Below are positions 1-7,815 of a stretch of DNA of 41,371 nucleotides, piece by piece (positions within the stretch are counted from its first letter, which is position 1; each line of letters begins with the position of its first letter). Source of the stretch: an uncultured Clostridia bacterium (GTDB lineage: Bacteria; Bacillota; Clostridia; TANB77; CAG-508); assembly GCA_934154515.1 (NCBI GenBank), contig CAKPGD010000003.1, positions 1 through 41,371 on the forward strand. The letters are read 5' to 3'. Made by a program: the position numbers and the translations under genes. The notes below the pieces were generated by a model. That model was given only the letters and a program-made list of their open reading frames with translations, did no database searches and had not been told where the DNA came from.

Positions 1-237
1 ATTTTAAGATGTATAGAAGCATTACAAACCTCAGATGAAAGTAAAGGTTCGACTCCTGCAAATTGGGTGCCATGTGAACCAATTATCGTTCCTTACCCTA
101 CCACCTTTGCAGAATTGCAACAACGAAATGAAGATATTATGAAAAATAGAAATGGAATGAGTTGGTATTTATCTTTTAAAAATCCTCAAAACTGTATTTC
201 AGCAAATACAGACGAATCATATAAAAAGCTCGAATAA
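1..237 (+). CDS. Peroxiredoxin (AhpC/TSA, Prx6-like), C-terminal fragment
   Basis: The open frame runs in from the left edge for 78 codons to TAA at 235-237. It reads RCIEALQTSDE, then TPANWVPCEPIIVPYPTT, which matches the C-terminal part of long peroxiredoxins (R..ALQ, PANW, IVP.P.T). These reduce peroxides with a thiol partner. The N-terminal half with the peroxidatic Cys lies outside the window. Many relatives carry one or two Cys around a DWYFCF-like tail; here that stretch reads SWYLSF with none. Cysteines remain in RCIEA, VPCEP and QNCIS. Whether the gene is intact upstream cannot be seen. Family assignment is from motif recall only. Confidence 0.72.
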   Translation: MLRCIEALQTSDESKGSTPANWVPCEPIIVPYPTTFAELQQRNEDIMKNRNGMSWYLSFKNPQNCISANTDESYKKLE

Positions 238-450
238 GCTATGACATTATTAATATTAATCTGTTGCAGAGGTTACATGAATTATATCATCTGATGTAGT
301 TTATGACCATATTATAGGAAAGGATAAATTTATAAAAAAACAGTTGCCAGAACAACACCATCCGGCAGAATAGTTACAGATATTATAACAGTACCGTAAA
401 GGATCTTACAGCCTACGAAGTCTCAGTAGCAACCTTTGAAGAAATGTAGT
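238..450 (+). pseudogene. Decayed coding remnant after the peroxiredoxin
   Basis: No ORF spans this stretch, but it has the look of broken coding sequence. About 290-330 reads DVVYDHIIGKDKFIKK in one frame. This continues after a frame change as TVARTTPSGRIVTDIITV (about 341-395) and after another as KDLTAYEVSVATFEEM with a TAG at 448-450. The codons here (TCC, GGC, GCC, TAC, GTC) are richer in C and G than in the surrounding genes. I do not recognise the family. It could also be non-coding sequence that reads open by chance. Confidence 0.3.
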
Positions 451-453
451 AAA

Positions 454-484
454 AAAGGCCACGCTTATTTAAAGTGTGGCCTTT
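454..484. terminator. Hairpin, probable bidirectional terminator
   Basis: An 11-bp core stem (GGCCACGCTT against AAGTGTGGCC plus flanking A-T pairs, one G-T wobble) closes a 5-base loop. It is preceded by a run of six A and followed by TTT, so it would end transcription best on the minus strand and more weakly on the plus strand. The core sequence recurs in the hairpin after the next gene (2059-2105). Confidence 0.55.
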
Positions 485-569
485 GGGGTGTATATAGTTT
501 TTTAATACCTAATTTTTTTACTTCATAAATATTTCTTGAAATTGTAAAACAAATGTAATATTTCTGTTA

Positions 570-598
570 TTGTTTATTTTCCATATATGATGTATTAT
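570..598 (+). promoter_or_regulatory. Sigma-A-type promoter for the 475-residue orphan gene
   Basis: TTGTTT at 570-575 and TATTAT at 593-598 are separated by exactly 17 bases. Transcription would start near 605, downstream of the ATG at 587 but upstream of the ATG at 629. This supports 629 as the true start. Confidence 0.5.
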
Positions 599-628
599 AA
601 TTATAAACTATATGAAAGGACAAATATT

Positions 629-2056
629 ATGGGATTATTTAACGTAAATAATAAACAAACAAACTTAGATTTATTAAAAAATGAAGTAAAAGAAAAAAGT
701 GATAAAAAAGAGGAAATTGAATCTTCTGTAAAAGTATTTTCTAAAAAAATTGGTGAAAATATGGAATACAATATAAGATTCATTTATGGTAATAATGAGA
801 TTCCTATTGCAGTTTTAAATCAAAGTAGTCATACTCAAACAAGTTCATTTCCTATAAAGCAAATAGTAAAAGATATAGAACTTGCAATGAATCCACTTAC
901 AACAGCAAATAATTTACTTACTTTAAATAAAGTAAAGGAAAAAACAGTAGAAAAAATAAATGCTATAAACGACAAATATGACTTTTTAAGCTTAGATTCA
1001 AATGCTATAAGTTTTATAAAAAATTATGAACCAGAAGAAATGTCTCTTAATTATGAAGACATTGAAAAATTACCACAAAAACTTGATTTAACAAATTTAT
1101 CACCTGAGCAAATACAAAAAATCTCTTTAAAAATTCAAAATCGTTTAAACACATTAAATGCAATTCACACTCCAGAAGATGCGTATGTTTGTAAAGAAAG
1201 TTTAGAATCTTTTATGAAAGCAAAAGAAGAAAAAAATGAAAACCCTCTTGTTGCCGCATATGCAGAAGCTGTAAATAGTGGTGAAACATTAGATGAGAAA
1301 ACAGTTTTAAAAATTGCTCAAAAAATGGAAAAACTAAAAAATGAGGATGGTACCCTATACTCTGTATATTTAAAGATTGAAGAAAAAAGAGTTTGGAAAA
1401 AAATACAAGAATGTTTGCAAGATTATCAAATTGAGCACCCTGAAAATGCAGAAAATGCTAACAGAATTTTACCTCTTATCAATGCACTTACTAATTGCGA
1501 AATAAAAGATTTTAATGGTAAATTTGATAAAAGCATATTTGCATATGTAAATGAACAAGTACAACAAATGGGTGTAGAACATTATGTTAGTAAAATAAAA
1601 AAATCTGATGCATTCATTGCACAAGCTATTAATTCACGCTTTGCTGATTTACCAGACAAAAAGACTATACTTACATTTCTATATGCAAGAATGGGAAATT
1701 TAGGTCAACTTTCTTATAAAGAAGAAAGATCTGAATCTGATACCTCTGTATTTTTAAGAGATTTTGTGGCAAACACAGACTTTAAGTCTGATGATTGCAC
1801 CGATACTAAAGAATACCTTTTCTATATTGCTGAGGTCGAAAAAAAATACATTTTAGATAAGTATGGTTATGTATTAGACCTAAATAAAGAAAAGGCAACT
1901 GCAAAAAAAGTTGTTTATATAGATGAAAAAGCAAAATTTAGAGAAAACCTTGCTGTTCCAACACAAGCAGCTGCCCCTCTTACTGAAAATGTAGGTTATA
2001 ATCATTTCAAAAAGGATTTGGATAATATTGTTGATTTGAAAGATTTTGAAAAATAG
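629..2056 (+). CDS. Orphan soluble protein, 475 aa, function unknown
   Basis: The start is ATG at 629 because AAAGGA sits at 615-620; the longer reading from 587 has no ribosome site and begins upstream of the likely transcription start. The protein begins MGLFNVNNKQ, has no signal peptide or membrane segment, and looks mostly alpha-helical, with a Lys/Glu-rich N-terminal 35 residues. The middle part (about 130-400) is rich in helix-like runs such as LSPEQIQKISLKIQNRL and KKTILTFLYARMGNLGQL. I recognise no domain or catalytic motif. It is a single-gene unit with its own promoter and a hairpin right after the stop, on the opposite strand from the large operon that follows. Codon use is similar to the rest of the window. 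Confidence 0.8.
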   Translation: MGLFNVNNKQTNLDLLKNEVKEKSDKKEEIESSVKVFSKKIGENMEYNIRFIYGNNEIPIAVLNQSSHTQTSSFPIKQIVKDIELAMNPLTTANNLLTLNKVKEKTVEKINAINDKYDFLSLDSNAISFIKNYEPEEMSLNYEDIEKLPQKLDLTNLSPEQIQKISLKIQNRLNTLNAIHTPEDAYVCKESLESFMKAKEEKNENPLVAAYAEAVNSGETLDEKTVLKIAQKMEKLKNEDGTLYSVYLKIEEKRVWKKIQECLQDYQIEHPENAENANRILPLINALTNCEIKDFNGKFDKSIFAYVNEQVQQMGVEHYVSKIKKSDAFIAQAINSRFADLPDKKTILTFLYARMGNLGQLSYKEERSESDTSVFLRDFVANTDFKSDDCTDTKEYLFYIAEVEKKYILDKYGYVLDLNKEKATAKKVVYIDEKAKFRENLAVPTQAAAPLTENVGYNHFKKDLDNIVDLKDFEK

Positions 2057-2058
2057 AT

Positions 2059-2105
2059 ATCAAATAAAATCGCCACGCTGTTAAAGTGTGACGATTTTAT
2101 TTGAT
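2059..2105. terminator. Long hairpin directly after the orphan gene
   Basis: A perfect 14-bp arm (2059-2072 against 2092-2105) is followed inward by a mismatch and then CAC/GTG pairs. The 3' arm contains ATTTTATTT, so it works as an A-tract/GC-stem/T-tract bidirectional terminator. The inner sequence CCACGCTG..TTAAAGTGTG closely matches the hairpin at 454-484, so related hairpins bracket the gene. Confidence 0.75.
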
Positions 2106-2222
2106 AAATATTCTATGTAATTTTAATTTCTACTTCTTTTAAAATTTTACCCAATTCCTTCTTATATAATATATATTAAAATGCATATATATTATAACTT
2201 GTATTATGTATATTAGTCAATA

Positions 2223-2280
2223 TTTACGGCTAATTTAAGCCGTAAAATCGTTCGACAAACTTCGGCTTAATTATTTTTTA
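2223..2280 (+). terminator. Overlapping alternative hairpins between convergent genes
   Basis: Two stems compete for the same bases. TTTACGGCT (2223-2231) pairs with AGCCGTAAA (2238-2246). TTAAGCCG (2235-2242) instead pairs with CGGCTTAA (2263-2270), which is followed by TTATTTTTT. The second is a plausible plus-strand terminator and the first would prevent it. It lies between convergent genes, so it may simply be a bidirectional terminator. A switch is speculation. Confidence 0.45.
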
Positions 2281-2329
2281 ATCATATAATATAGATGTCC
2301 TAATCTGCCACCAAAGATAACTTTTAATT

Positions 2330-3358
2330 CTATATTTTATAATATTCTTTATACCATTCAGCAAATTTTCTTAATCCCTCCCTTAGTGAAGTACTTGGCT
2401 TAAACCCAAAATTTCTTTCTAATGGAGTCGTATCTGCATATGTAATTGGTACATCTCCTGGTTGCATTGGAACTAACTCTTTATGTGACTCAAAATCGTA
2501 GTCTTCCGGTAATACTCTCGCTCTTACTAATTCTTCTTGTAATATAGTTACAAATTCTAATAAGTTTTCCGGATGGCTATTTCCAATATTATAAATTGCA
2601 TAAGGTGGAACTGGTAATCCGTCTTCCCCTACTTTCTTTTCAGGAGCCTTTTTTATAACTCTACATATTCCCTCTACTATATCATCTATATATGTAAAAT
2701 CTCTTTTGCAATTTCCATAGTTAAATATTTGTATTGTTTCGCCTTTTATTAATTTATTTGTAAATCCAAAATATGCCATATCTGGTCTTCCTGCGGGTCC
2801 ATATACTGTAAAGAATCTTAATCCTGTTGAAGGAATATTATATAGTTTAGAATATGAATGAGCTAATAATTCATTAGATTTTTTTGTTGCTGCATATAAA
2901 GATACAGGATTGTCCACTTTATCTTCTGTAGAATATGGAACTTTTTTATTTGAACCATACACTGATGAAGATGACGCATATACTAGATGCTCTACAGGAT
3001 TGTACCTGCATGCTTCTAGTATATTATAGAAGCCAATTATGTTTGATTCTATGTAAACATCTGGATTTGTAATACTATATCTTACTCCTGCTTGTGCTGC
3101 TAAATTTACTACAATTTGAGGTTTATATTCTTCAAATATTTTATTTATTAATTCTTTATCAGCAATGTTACCTTCTATAAATGTAAAATTTTCAAATCTA
3201 TTTATCTCTTCTAAACGAAATTTTTTTATATTTACATCATAGTAGTCATTCATATTATCTATTCCAACTACTTTTATATCTTTTTCTTCATTTAATATTT
3301 TCTTTGCAAGATTTGAGCCTATAAATCCTGCAACTCCTGTTATAAAATATGTTTTCAT
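2330..3358 (-). CDS. UDP-glucuronate 4-epimerase (extended SDR family)
   Basis: 342 aa, full length for the family. The NAD-binding motif TGVAGFIGS is at residues 7-15, the Ser-rich YASSSSVYG precedes the catalytic YAATKK (Tyr-x3-Lys), and GRPDMAYFGFTNKL is the signature separating UDP-glucuronate epimerases from GalE and dTDP-glucose dehydratases. So is IDNMNDYYDVNIKKFRL near the N-terminus. It would interconvert UDP-glucuronate and UDP-galacturonate in the cytoplasm to feed the glycan operon. It is the last gene of that operon. AAGGAG lies just upstream of the ATG, and the ATG overlaps the stop of the ruined acyltransferase frame (ATGA). No UDP-glucose dehydrogenase is in the window, so UDP-glucuronate must come from elsewhere. 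Confidence 0.9.
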   Translation of the reverse strand: MKTYFITGVAGFIGSNLAKKILNEEKDIKVVGIDNMNDYYDVNIKKFRLEEINRFENFTFIEGNIADKELINKIFEEYKPQIVVNLAAQAGVRYSITNPDVYIESNIIGFYNILEACRYNPVEHLVYASSSSVYGSNKKVPYSTEDKVDNPVSLYAATKKSNELLAHSYSKLYNIPSTGLRFFTVYGPAGRPDMAYFGFTNKLIKGETIQIFNYGNCKRDFTYIDDIVEGICRVIKKAPEKKVGEDGLPVPPYAIYNIGNSHPENLLEFVTILQEELVRARVLPEDYDFESHKELVPMQPGDVPITYADTTPLERNFGFKPSTSLREGLRKFAEWYKEYYKI

Positions 3359-3673
3359 ATGTTAGTCTCCTTATTTAATTTTATATGTTTTTTTATTTTT
3401 CCATATAAGTCTTTAGTATTGTTTGCCCATTTATTGAAATTTTTATCTATTATTTTCATATAAGCTTTTTCAAATGTATTTTGTCGAATTATTTCTAATA
3501 TGCATGCTCCACAAAATATTATTGTTACTGCCAAGAATTCAAATATGATAGAATATTGAAACTGACTGATAATTTATGTTTCCATGTACATAGAAATGAT
3601 GTATTATTATCAATATCATACTCACTATTCTTAATAGTTCTAAATTTGACTGTCGATTTACCCTTTCATTCAT
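3355..3673 (-). pseudogene. Acyltransferase-3 family remnant, internally deleted and frameshifted
   Basis: An ATG at 3671-3673 opens a frame reading MNERVNRQSNLELLRIVSM and then ILIIIHHFYVHGN, the typical start of membrane acyltransferase-3 (OatA/WecH-like) proteins with the conserved His-His. It stops at TGA 3539-3541 after 44 codons. From about 3543 the next frame reads FEFLAVTIIFCGACILEIIR followed by a Lys-rich cytoplasmic tail, ending at TGA 3355-3357. That is the usual last transmembrane helix and tail of the same family. About 100 of the usual 330-380 residues remain, so the centre is deleted and the two ends are out of frame. The gene once acylated a sugar of this glycan. It starts 5 bases after the DUF362 stop and its end overlaps the epimerase start. 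Confidence 0.75.
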
Positions 3674-3678
3674 AATCT

Positions 3679-5142
3679 TTATTCTATTTCTATATATCCT
3701 TTCCAACCAGATGATGGTTCTATATTAATTGTTTCTTCTTTAGTAATTTGGCTGATTGCCTTATTGTTTAATTTTTCACTATTAGAAACTATTAATGCAT
3801 GTTCATTTTCTTTTACTATTGGATACTTTCTTTTTTCTCTTAGATGTTGAAATAATGGTATTTTATTGATATCCAATCCCAATATTGTTGCTACAACTTC
3901 ATCAAAACAAACTAAATCTTCTCCCATTGCTATAATCCCACCATATTTAGGTGATGGCAATAATGGTCCTTCTTTTTCTCCTACAATTATCATATCTGCT
4001 ATTGCAAAAATCTTTCTTTGTGGTGTATCACATAGTTTTCCTTCCTTATCGGCATATTTTATAATTCTATTTATATCTATTATTGTTCTCCATATAGTAT
4101 CATTTCCATGCCAACTGCCTTCTCTATTTTGCTCTTTTGAGAAGAACTTTTTATCTGCCCTTTCACATATATTTGAGATTTTATTTATTATTTTAGCTAA
4201 TATATACATTTTCTTATACTGTAACATATTTCTTAAATCTAATAATCTTGAACTTATTTTTAAAAGTAATGAATTTTTTTCATACTCGTCTCCGCCATGC
4301 TTTTTGTCTCCAAATCTATGATGTGGCAAATATTCTTTTCTAGTATTTATTCCCACAAAATTCTTTAAACTTATAGTGACTCCAGCTTTTCTGTGAGCTT
4401 TTGGCTTTGGCATATCTATAATAACATCTGCTTCTAGGGCTTCTTTAGCTATAAAATATTCATGCTTATTTATATTGTGATGTTGTAATAATTCATCTGG
4501 ATTATAGTTTGTTATTCTTATTTTTCTTAATTGTTTTTTATCTAATTTAGCATGTTCACTATTTTTCCCTAAGTCAACTATTACTCCCCCACTATTTTCC
4601 GAAGAAATTTCTTGCTTTAGAACTCCATTTTCTTCTTTTGAAATTAACCCTCTTAAATCTTTTAATTCAATATTTATTCCTTTATTTTTATAATATTGTA
4701 CTAATTCTTTATATCCACTATCTTCTATCAATTTTTGAAAGTCGCACGATTGCATTGGTGCATCTGCAATAGTTATTTTTCCTTTTCCATTTAGTGCCTT
4801 ATATATATAGGGAATTATTGCTGCAACTAAGCTTGGACTAGTATATAAGCATTCTTCTCCAAATCCAGCTGCATTTTTATGCATTACCAAATTAGGCTTT
4901 ATTAGAACATTATTATCTTCTTTAATAATTTCTTTAAATGGATTCCATTCTTTTTTTCCGTAATTTTCTATATCCATTTTTAAATCTTTAAGTCCATCTC
5001 TTACCATCTCAAAAATTTTATTATTTTCTGAATAATTTTCAAATTCAAATGGTAATTCTATATAATTTTTATTTGGATATAGCATTTCGTTTTTTGACGG
5101 ATAATTTACATCATTATATTTTTCTATTGATATGTTTCCCAT
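3679..5142 (-). CDS. DUF362-domain protein
   Basis: 487 aa, soluble. DUF362 landmarks are VLIKPNLV (about residues 79-86), ITIADAPMQSCDF (about 123-135) and MPKPKAHRKAGVTISLKN (about 244-261). The family is related to iron-sulphur-associated proteins and its reaction is not established; members recur in polysaccharide clusters. No CxxCxxC ferredoxin motif is visible here, unlike many DUF362 proteins. The ATG follows AAGGAG by 5 bases. It lies between the GT10 gene (25 bases away) and the acyltransferase remnant, so it is part of the glycan operon. An actual role in sugar chemistry is inference from position. Confidence 0.8.
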   Translation of the reverse strand: MGNISIEKYNDVNYPSKNEMLYPNKNYIELPFEFENYSENNKIFEMVRDGLKDLKMDIENYGKKEWNPFKEIIKEDNNVLIKPNLVMHKNAAGFGEECLYTSPSLVAAIIPYIYKALNGKGKITIADAPMQSCDFQKLIEDSGYKELVQYYKNKGINIELKDLRGLISKEENGVLKQEISSENSGGVIVDLGKNSEHAKLDKKQLRKIRITNYNPDELLQHHNINKHEYFIAKEALEADVIIDMPKPKAHRKAGVTISLKNFVGINTRKEYLPHHRFGDKKHGGDEYEKNSLLLKISSRLLDLRNMLQYKKMYILAKIINKISNICERADKKFFSKEQNREGSWHGNDTIWRTIIDINRIIKYADKEGKLCDTPQRKIFAIADMIIVGEKEGPLLPSPKYGGIIAMGEDLVCFDEVVATILGLDINKIPLFQHLREKRKYPIVKENEHALIVSNSEKLNNKAISQITKEETINIEPSSGWKGYIEIE

Positions 5143-5167
5143 ACATTCTCCTTAATATTCTCTTAAA

Positions 5168-6277
5168 CTATCTTCGAATTTTTACAATTCTTTCTTTTAA
5201 AATATATTTCAGCTTGCCTAAATATTGCCTAATAAGACTTTTATTAGCCTTCCACATATAGAATGCTCTTCTATATCTTTCTGGATGACAACCTTCAGCA
5301 ACTCTCTTGGCATTATTTAAATCCTGATTAAATATGTTCATAAAAAATTTGTAGTACTCATTGATTTCATTTTTTTCTTTTTCCATTTGTATATTTGTTT
5401 TCCAAGGTTTAGATATCATTTCACACCATAATTTATCGTCTTTATCAATCTTTTCTATATAATCTATCAGATCGTTCTCTGATTTAAAATCATTTACATT
5501 TATAAATGCCTCTTCGTTAAATTCTTGTTTTACAAGTGGATCTCCCCAATATATAGGAATTGTATGTGCTTGCATACTTGTGAATATTTTTTCTGATGTA
5601 TATCCTGGGTAGCAAGCATTTTCTGATGCTATAGAAAATTTGAATTTGCTTTTCATCTCAATACTATCTAGTATCCAATTATTATAATTTTTTATTTCAT
5701 TCTTTGAAATTTCAAAGTTTTTTAAATGTTTTCCTATAGAATACACTTTTTTATACTTTGAAACATCATAAAACAATTCATCTCTTTTATGGTGTGCACT
5801 TCCATTAGAGTACATGAAATTACAAAAATATTTTTTCTCTTTTAACTCTTCTTTTGCACTTTCTATTGTATCTATGTTATTTATATCTTTCACATATGTT
5901 TCGTAAAATCTTAGTTTAAATGGCATTCTGCAAAACCTATCATCATAGCTTAAGTTTCTATCAAATCCCACCGCATAATCAAATACATTGAAATCTGGCT
6001 CTATACATTCTCCTGCATGGAAAATTAAAATAGGATTGCTCTTTTTTATTATCTCTTTAAATTTTTTTCTTGTTTCTTTATTTTGCTCTCCATAGTATAT
6101 ACTTTCGCTTATAAATAAGTAGTCACATGCATCTTCTCCCCAAACAAATTTATACGGCATCTTATTTATTGCTAGTAATTCTATTGCTTTGTTTAACTTT
6201 TCTTCTTTATTATCAATTCTGTATAATATTGGATGAAGAAAATTTATACATATTTCTTTTTGGCTATTCCCTTCCAT
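5168..6277 (-). CDS. Glycosyltransferase family 10 (alpha-1,3/1,4-fucosyltransferase-type)
   Basis: 369 aa, cytoplasmic, no membrane segment. The GT10 donor-binding core is clear: FCNFMYSNGSAHHKRDELF (about 151-169), then SIGKHLKN, then KFSIASENACYPGYTSEK (about 213-230), PIYWGDP (about 241-247) and FINVNDF. In this family the E-N...Y.SEK stretch binds GDP-fucose, which is added to GlcNAc, Glc or Gal acceptors. The C-terminal 60 residues are basic, as in bacterial members that attach to the membrane surface. SD AAGGAG precedes the ATG. It is within the glycan operon, downstream of wzx. GDP-fucose synthesis genes are not in the window and the operon's manC is dead. Confidence 0.85.
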   Translation of the reverse strand: MEGNSQKEICINFLHPILYRIDNKEEKLNKAIELLAINKMPYKFVWGEDACDYLFISESIYYGEQNKETRKKFKEIIKKSNPILIFHAGECIEPDFNVFDYAVGFDRNLSYDDRFCRMPFKLRFYETYVKDINNIDTIESAKEELKEKKYFCNFMYSNGSAHHKRDELFYDVSKYKKVYSIGKHLKNFEISKNEIKNYNNWILDSIEMKSKFKFSIASENACYPGYTSEKIFTSMQAHTIPIYWGDPLVKQEFNEEAFINVNDFKSENDLIDYIEKIDKDDKLWCEMISKPWKTNIQMEKEKNEINEYYKFFMNIFNQDLNNAKRVAEGCHPERYRRAFYMWKANKSLIRQYLGKLKYILKERIVKIRR

Positions 6278-6290
6278 AAATTTTTGCTCC

Positions 6291-7793
6291 TTATCTTTTA
6301 CACTTTTTTAATATGTTCATGCCTTCTTTAAAATCTTCATGATATATAATTACATTCATTAATGTTACTATTGTTGCGGTTACTATTCCTGTAATTATAG
6401 CTAAAAGTATCCAACTAGCATATGTTGCTACTATTATTCTATCTATCCAAACTATTTTTATAGCAAACATTATAACAATTTGGATACTGATTATTGCTAT
6501 TCTTTTTATACTTTCTTTTAAATTTCTTTTTAATATATTTTTTGATGTAAATACAATAAACTCAATTGTTCTTACTGTCATTGCAACTAAAGTTCCAATT
6601 GCAACGCCTACAATTCCAAATTTAGTGACTAATATCAGTGATAGTAATATATTTGTTCCAGCTTCTACCCATGCCCCTTTACTTGTTTCTTTAAACTTAC
6701 CTGCAGAATATATTAATGTTCCATAGGGCAACCTAATGCAATCTATAAATTCTGCTAAAACAATTAAAAATCCAAATACTGGTCTTGAATAATTTATGTC
6801 AGTAATTCCTTTTGTATATACTTGTACAAATGGAACTATCAATATTAATGTACAAATAAAAATAATTGTAATTAATGTAAAGTAAAACAATTCATATATT
6901 CTAAAGCCTTTATTTAGTAATTCATTTTCTTCTTTTGCTATTACGTCTCCAAAAAAAGAATCTATTCCATTGCGCAATGATAATATTAAATTTTTCACTC
7001 CATTTATGACTAATAAATATATGGAATATACAGAAACTTCCTTCAACGTTGACAAAATTGTTAAAATTGTTATATCTGTATTGCTATGTACTACAGAAGC
7101 AATATGTTGAGCAAATCCATCCCATTTTTTTTCTAATTTATAGTTATCGTCTGCAATTTTTAAATCAATATTATATTTTTTCCTGATATATACATATTGT
7201 AATATTGGTCTAAGTACAAAAATAGCTGAACTAAAAAGCTTTACAAGTTGTATACTACAACCTAGTTTTACAAGGGCAATCACAAATATTGCATTTAGAA
7301 TTGTTGTTACTATCTGTATTGTTGATACTACATAGCCTTTTTGATTAGCATTTAAAAATAGTTTATATGTCATCCCTAGAAAATATTCTGCAAAAGTACT
7401 TATTGAGATAATTAGTATCAAAGAAATTGTAAACCAACTATCAAATTCATCATTTATTACTGTTGGATATAATATACATAATACAATTAAATATATAATA
7501 AACACACCCGCTATGATTCTAAAAAATTTTTCAGATGCTTTTATGATATTTGCAATTTGTTTATTGTCTTTTTCTGCTATTGGCTTATATAATGTTGCCA
7601 TCACAACCGACCCAATTCCCGATTCTAATAATGTTATATATCCCAAGAATTGTGCTATTGAAGATATCAATCCATTTACACTAGAACCATAATTTTCAAT
7701 AATCAGTTTTGGAAGAACAAAACCACATATTATTGTAATAACTTGTCCTATTAACGCTATAACCATATTTTTTATTGCTACTTTACTTCTCAT
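6291..7793 (-). CDS. wzx: Wzx-type polysaccharide flippase (PST/MOP family)
   Basis: 500 aa with about 12-14 hydrophobic segments over its full length. The N-terminus reads KVAIKNMVIALIGQVITII then FVLPKLIIENYGSSVNGLIS, the usual pattern of polysaccharide transporters. It would move the undecaprenyl-linked repeat unit across the membrane for Wzy to polymerise. The gene is 13 bases upstream of the GT10 gene and 22 bases after the GT4 gene before it. The family is certain; the exact substrate cannot be read from sequence. Confidence 0.88.
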   Translation of the reverse strand: MRSKVAIKNMVIALIGQVITIICGFVLPKLIIENYGSSVNGLISSIAQFLGYITLLESGIGSVVMATLYKPIAEKDNKQIANIIKASEKFFRIIAGVFIIYLIVLCILYPTVINDEFDSWFTISLILIISISTFAEYFLGMTYKLFLNANQKGYVVSTIQIVTTILNAIFVIALVKLGCSIQLVKLFSSAIFVLRPILQYVYIRKKYNIDLKIADDNYKLEKKWDGFAQHIASVVHSNTDITILTILSTLKEVSVYSIYLLVINGVKNLILSLRNGIDSFFGDVIAKEENELLNKGFRIYELFYFTLITIIFICTLILIVPFVQVYTKGITDINYSRPVFGFLIVLAEFIDCIRLPYGTLIYSAGKFKETSKGAWVEAGTNILLSLILVTKFGIVGVAIGTLVAMTVRTIEFIVFTSKNILKRNLKESIKRIAIISIQIVIMFAIKIVWIDRIIVATYASWILLAIITGIVTATIVTLMNVIIYHEDFKEGMNILKKCKR

Positions 7794-7815
7794 TTTTTTC
7801 CTTTCTTAAAATCAA

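Noticed and set aside
587..628. Start of the 475-aa gene at the first ATG (587)
   Set aside because: It lies inside the promoter and has no ribosome site, whereas AAAGGA precedes the ATG at 629.
2235..2280. A riboswitch or small RNA in the gap between the convergent genes
   Set aside because: Only simple hairpins are visible and no riboswitch class pattern is present; a terminator explains it.
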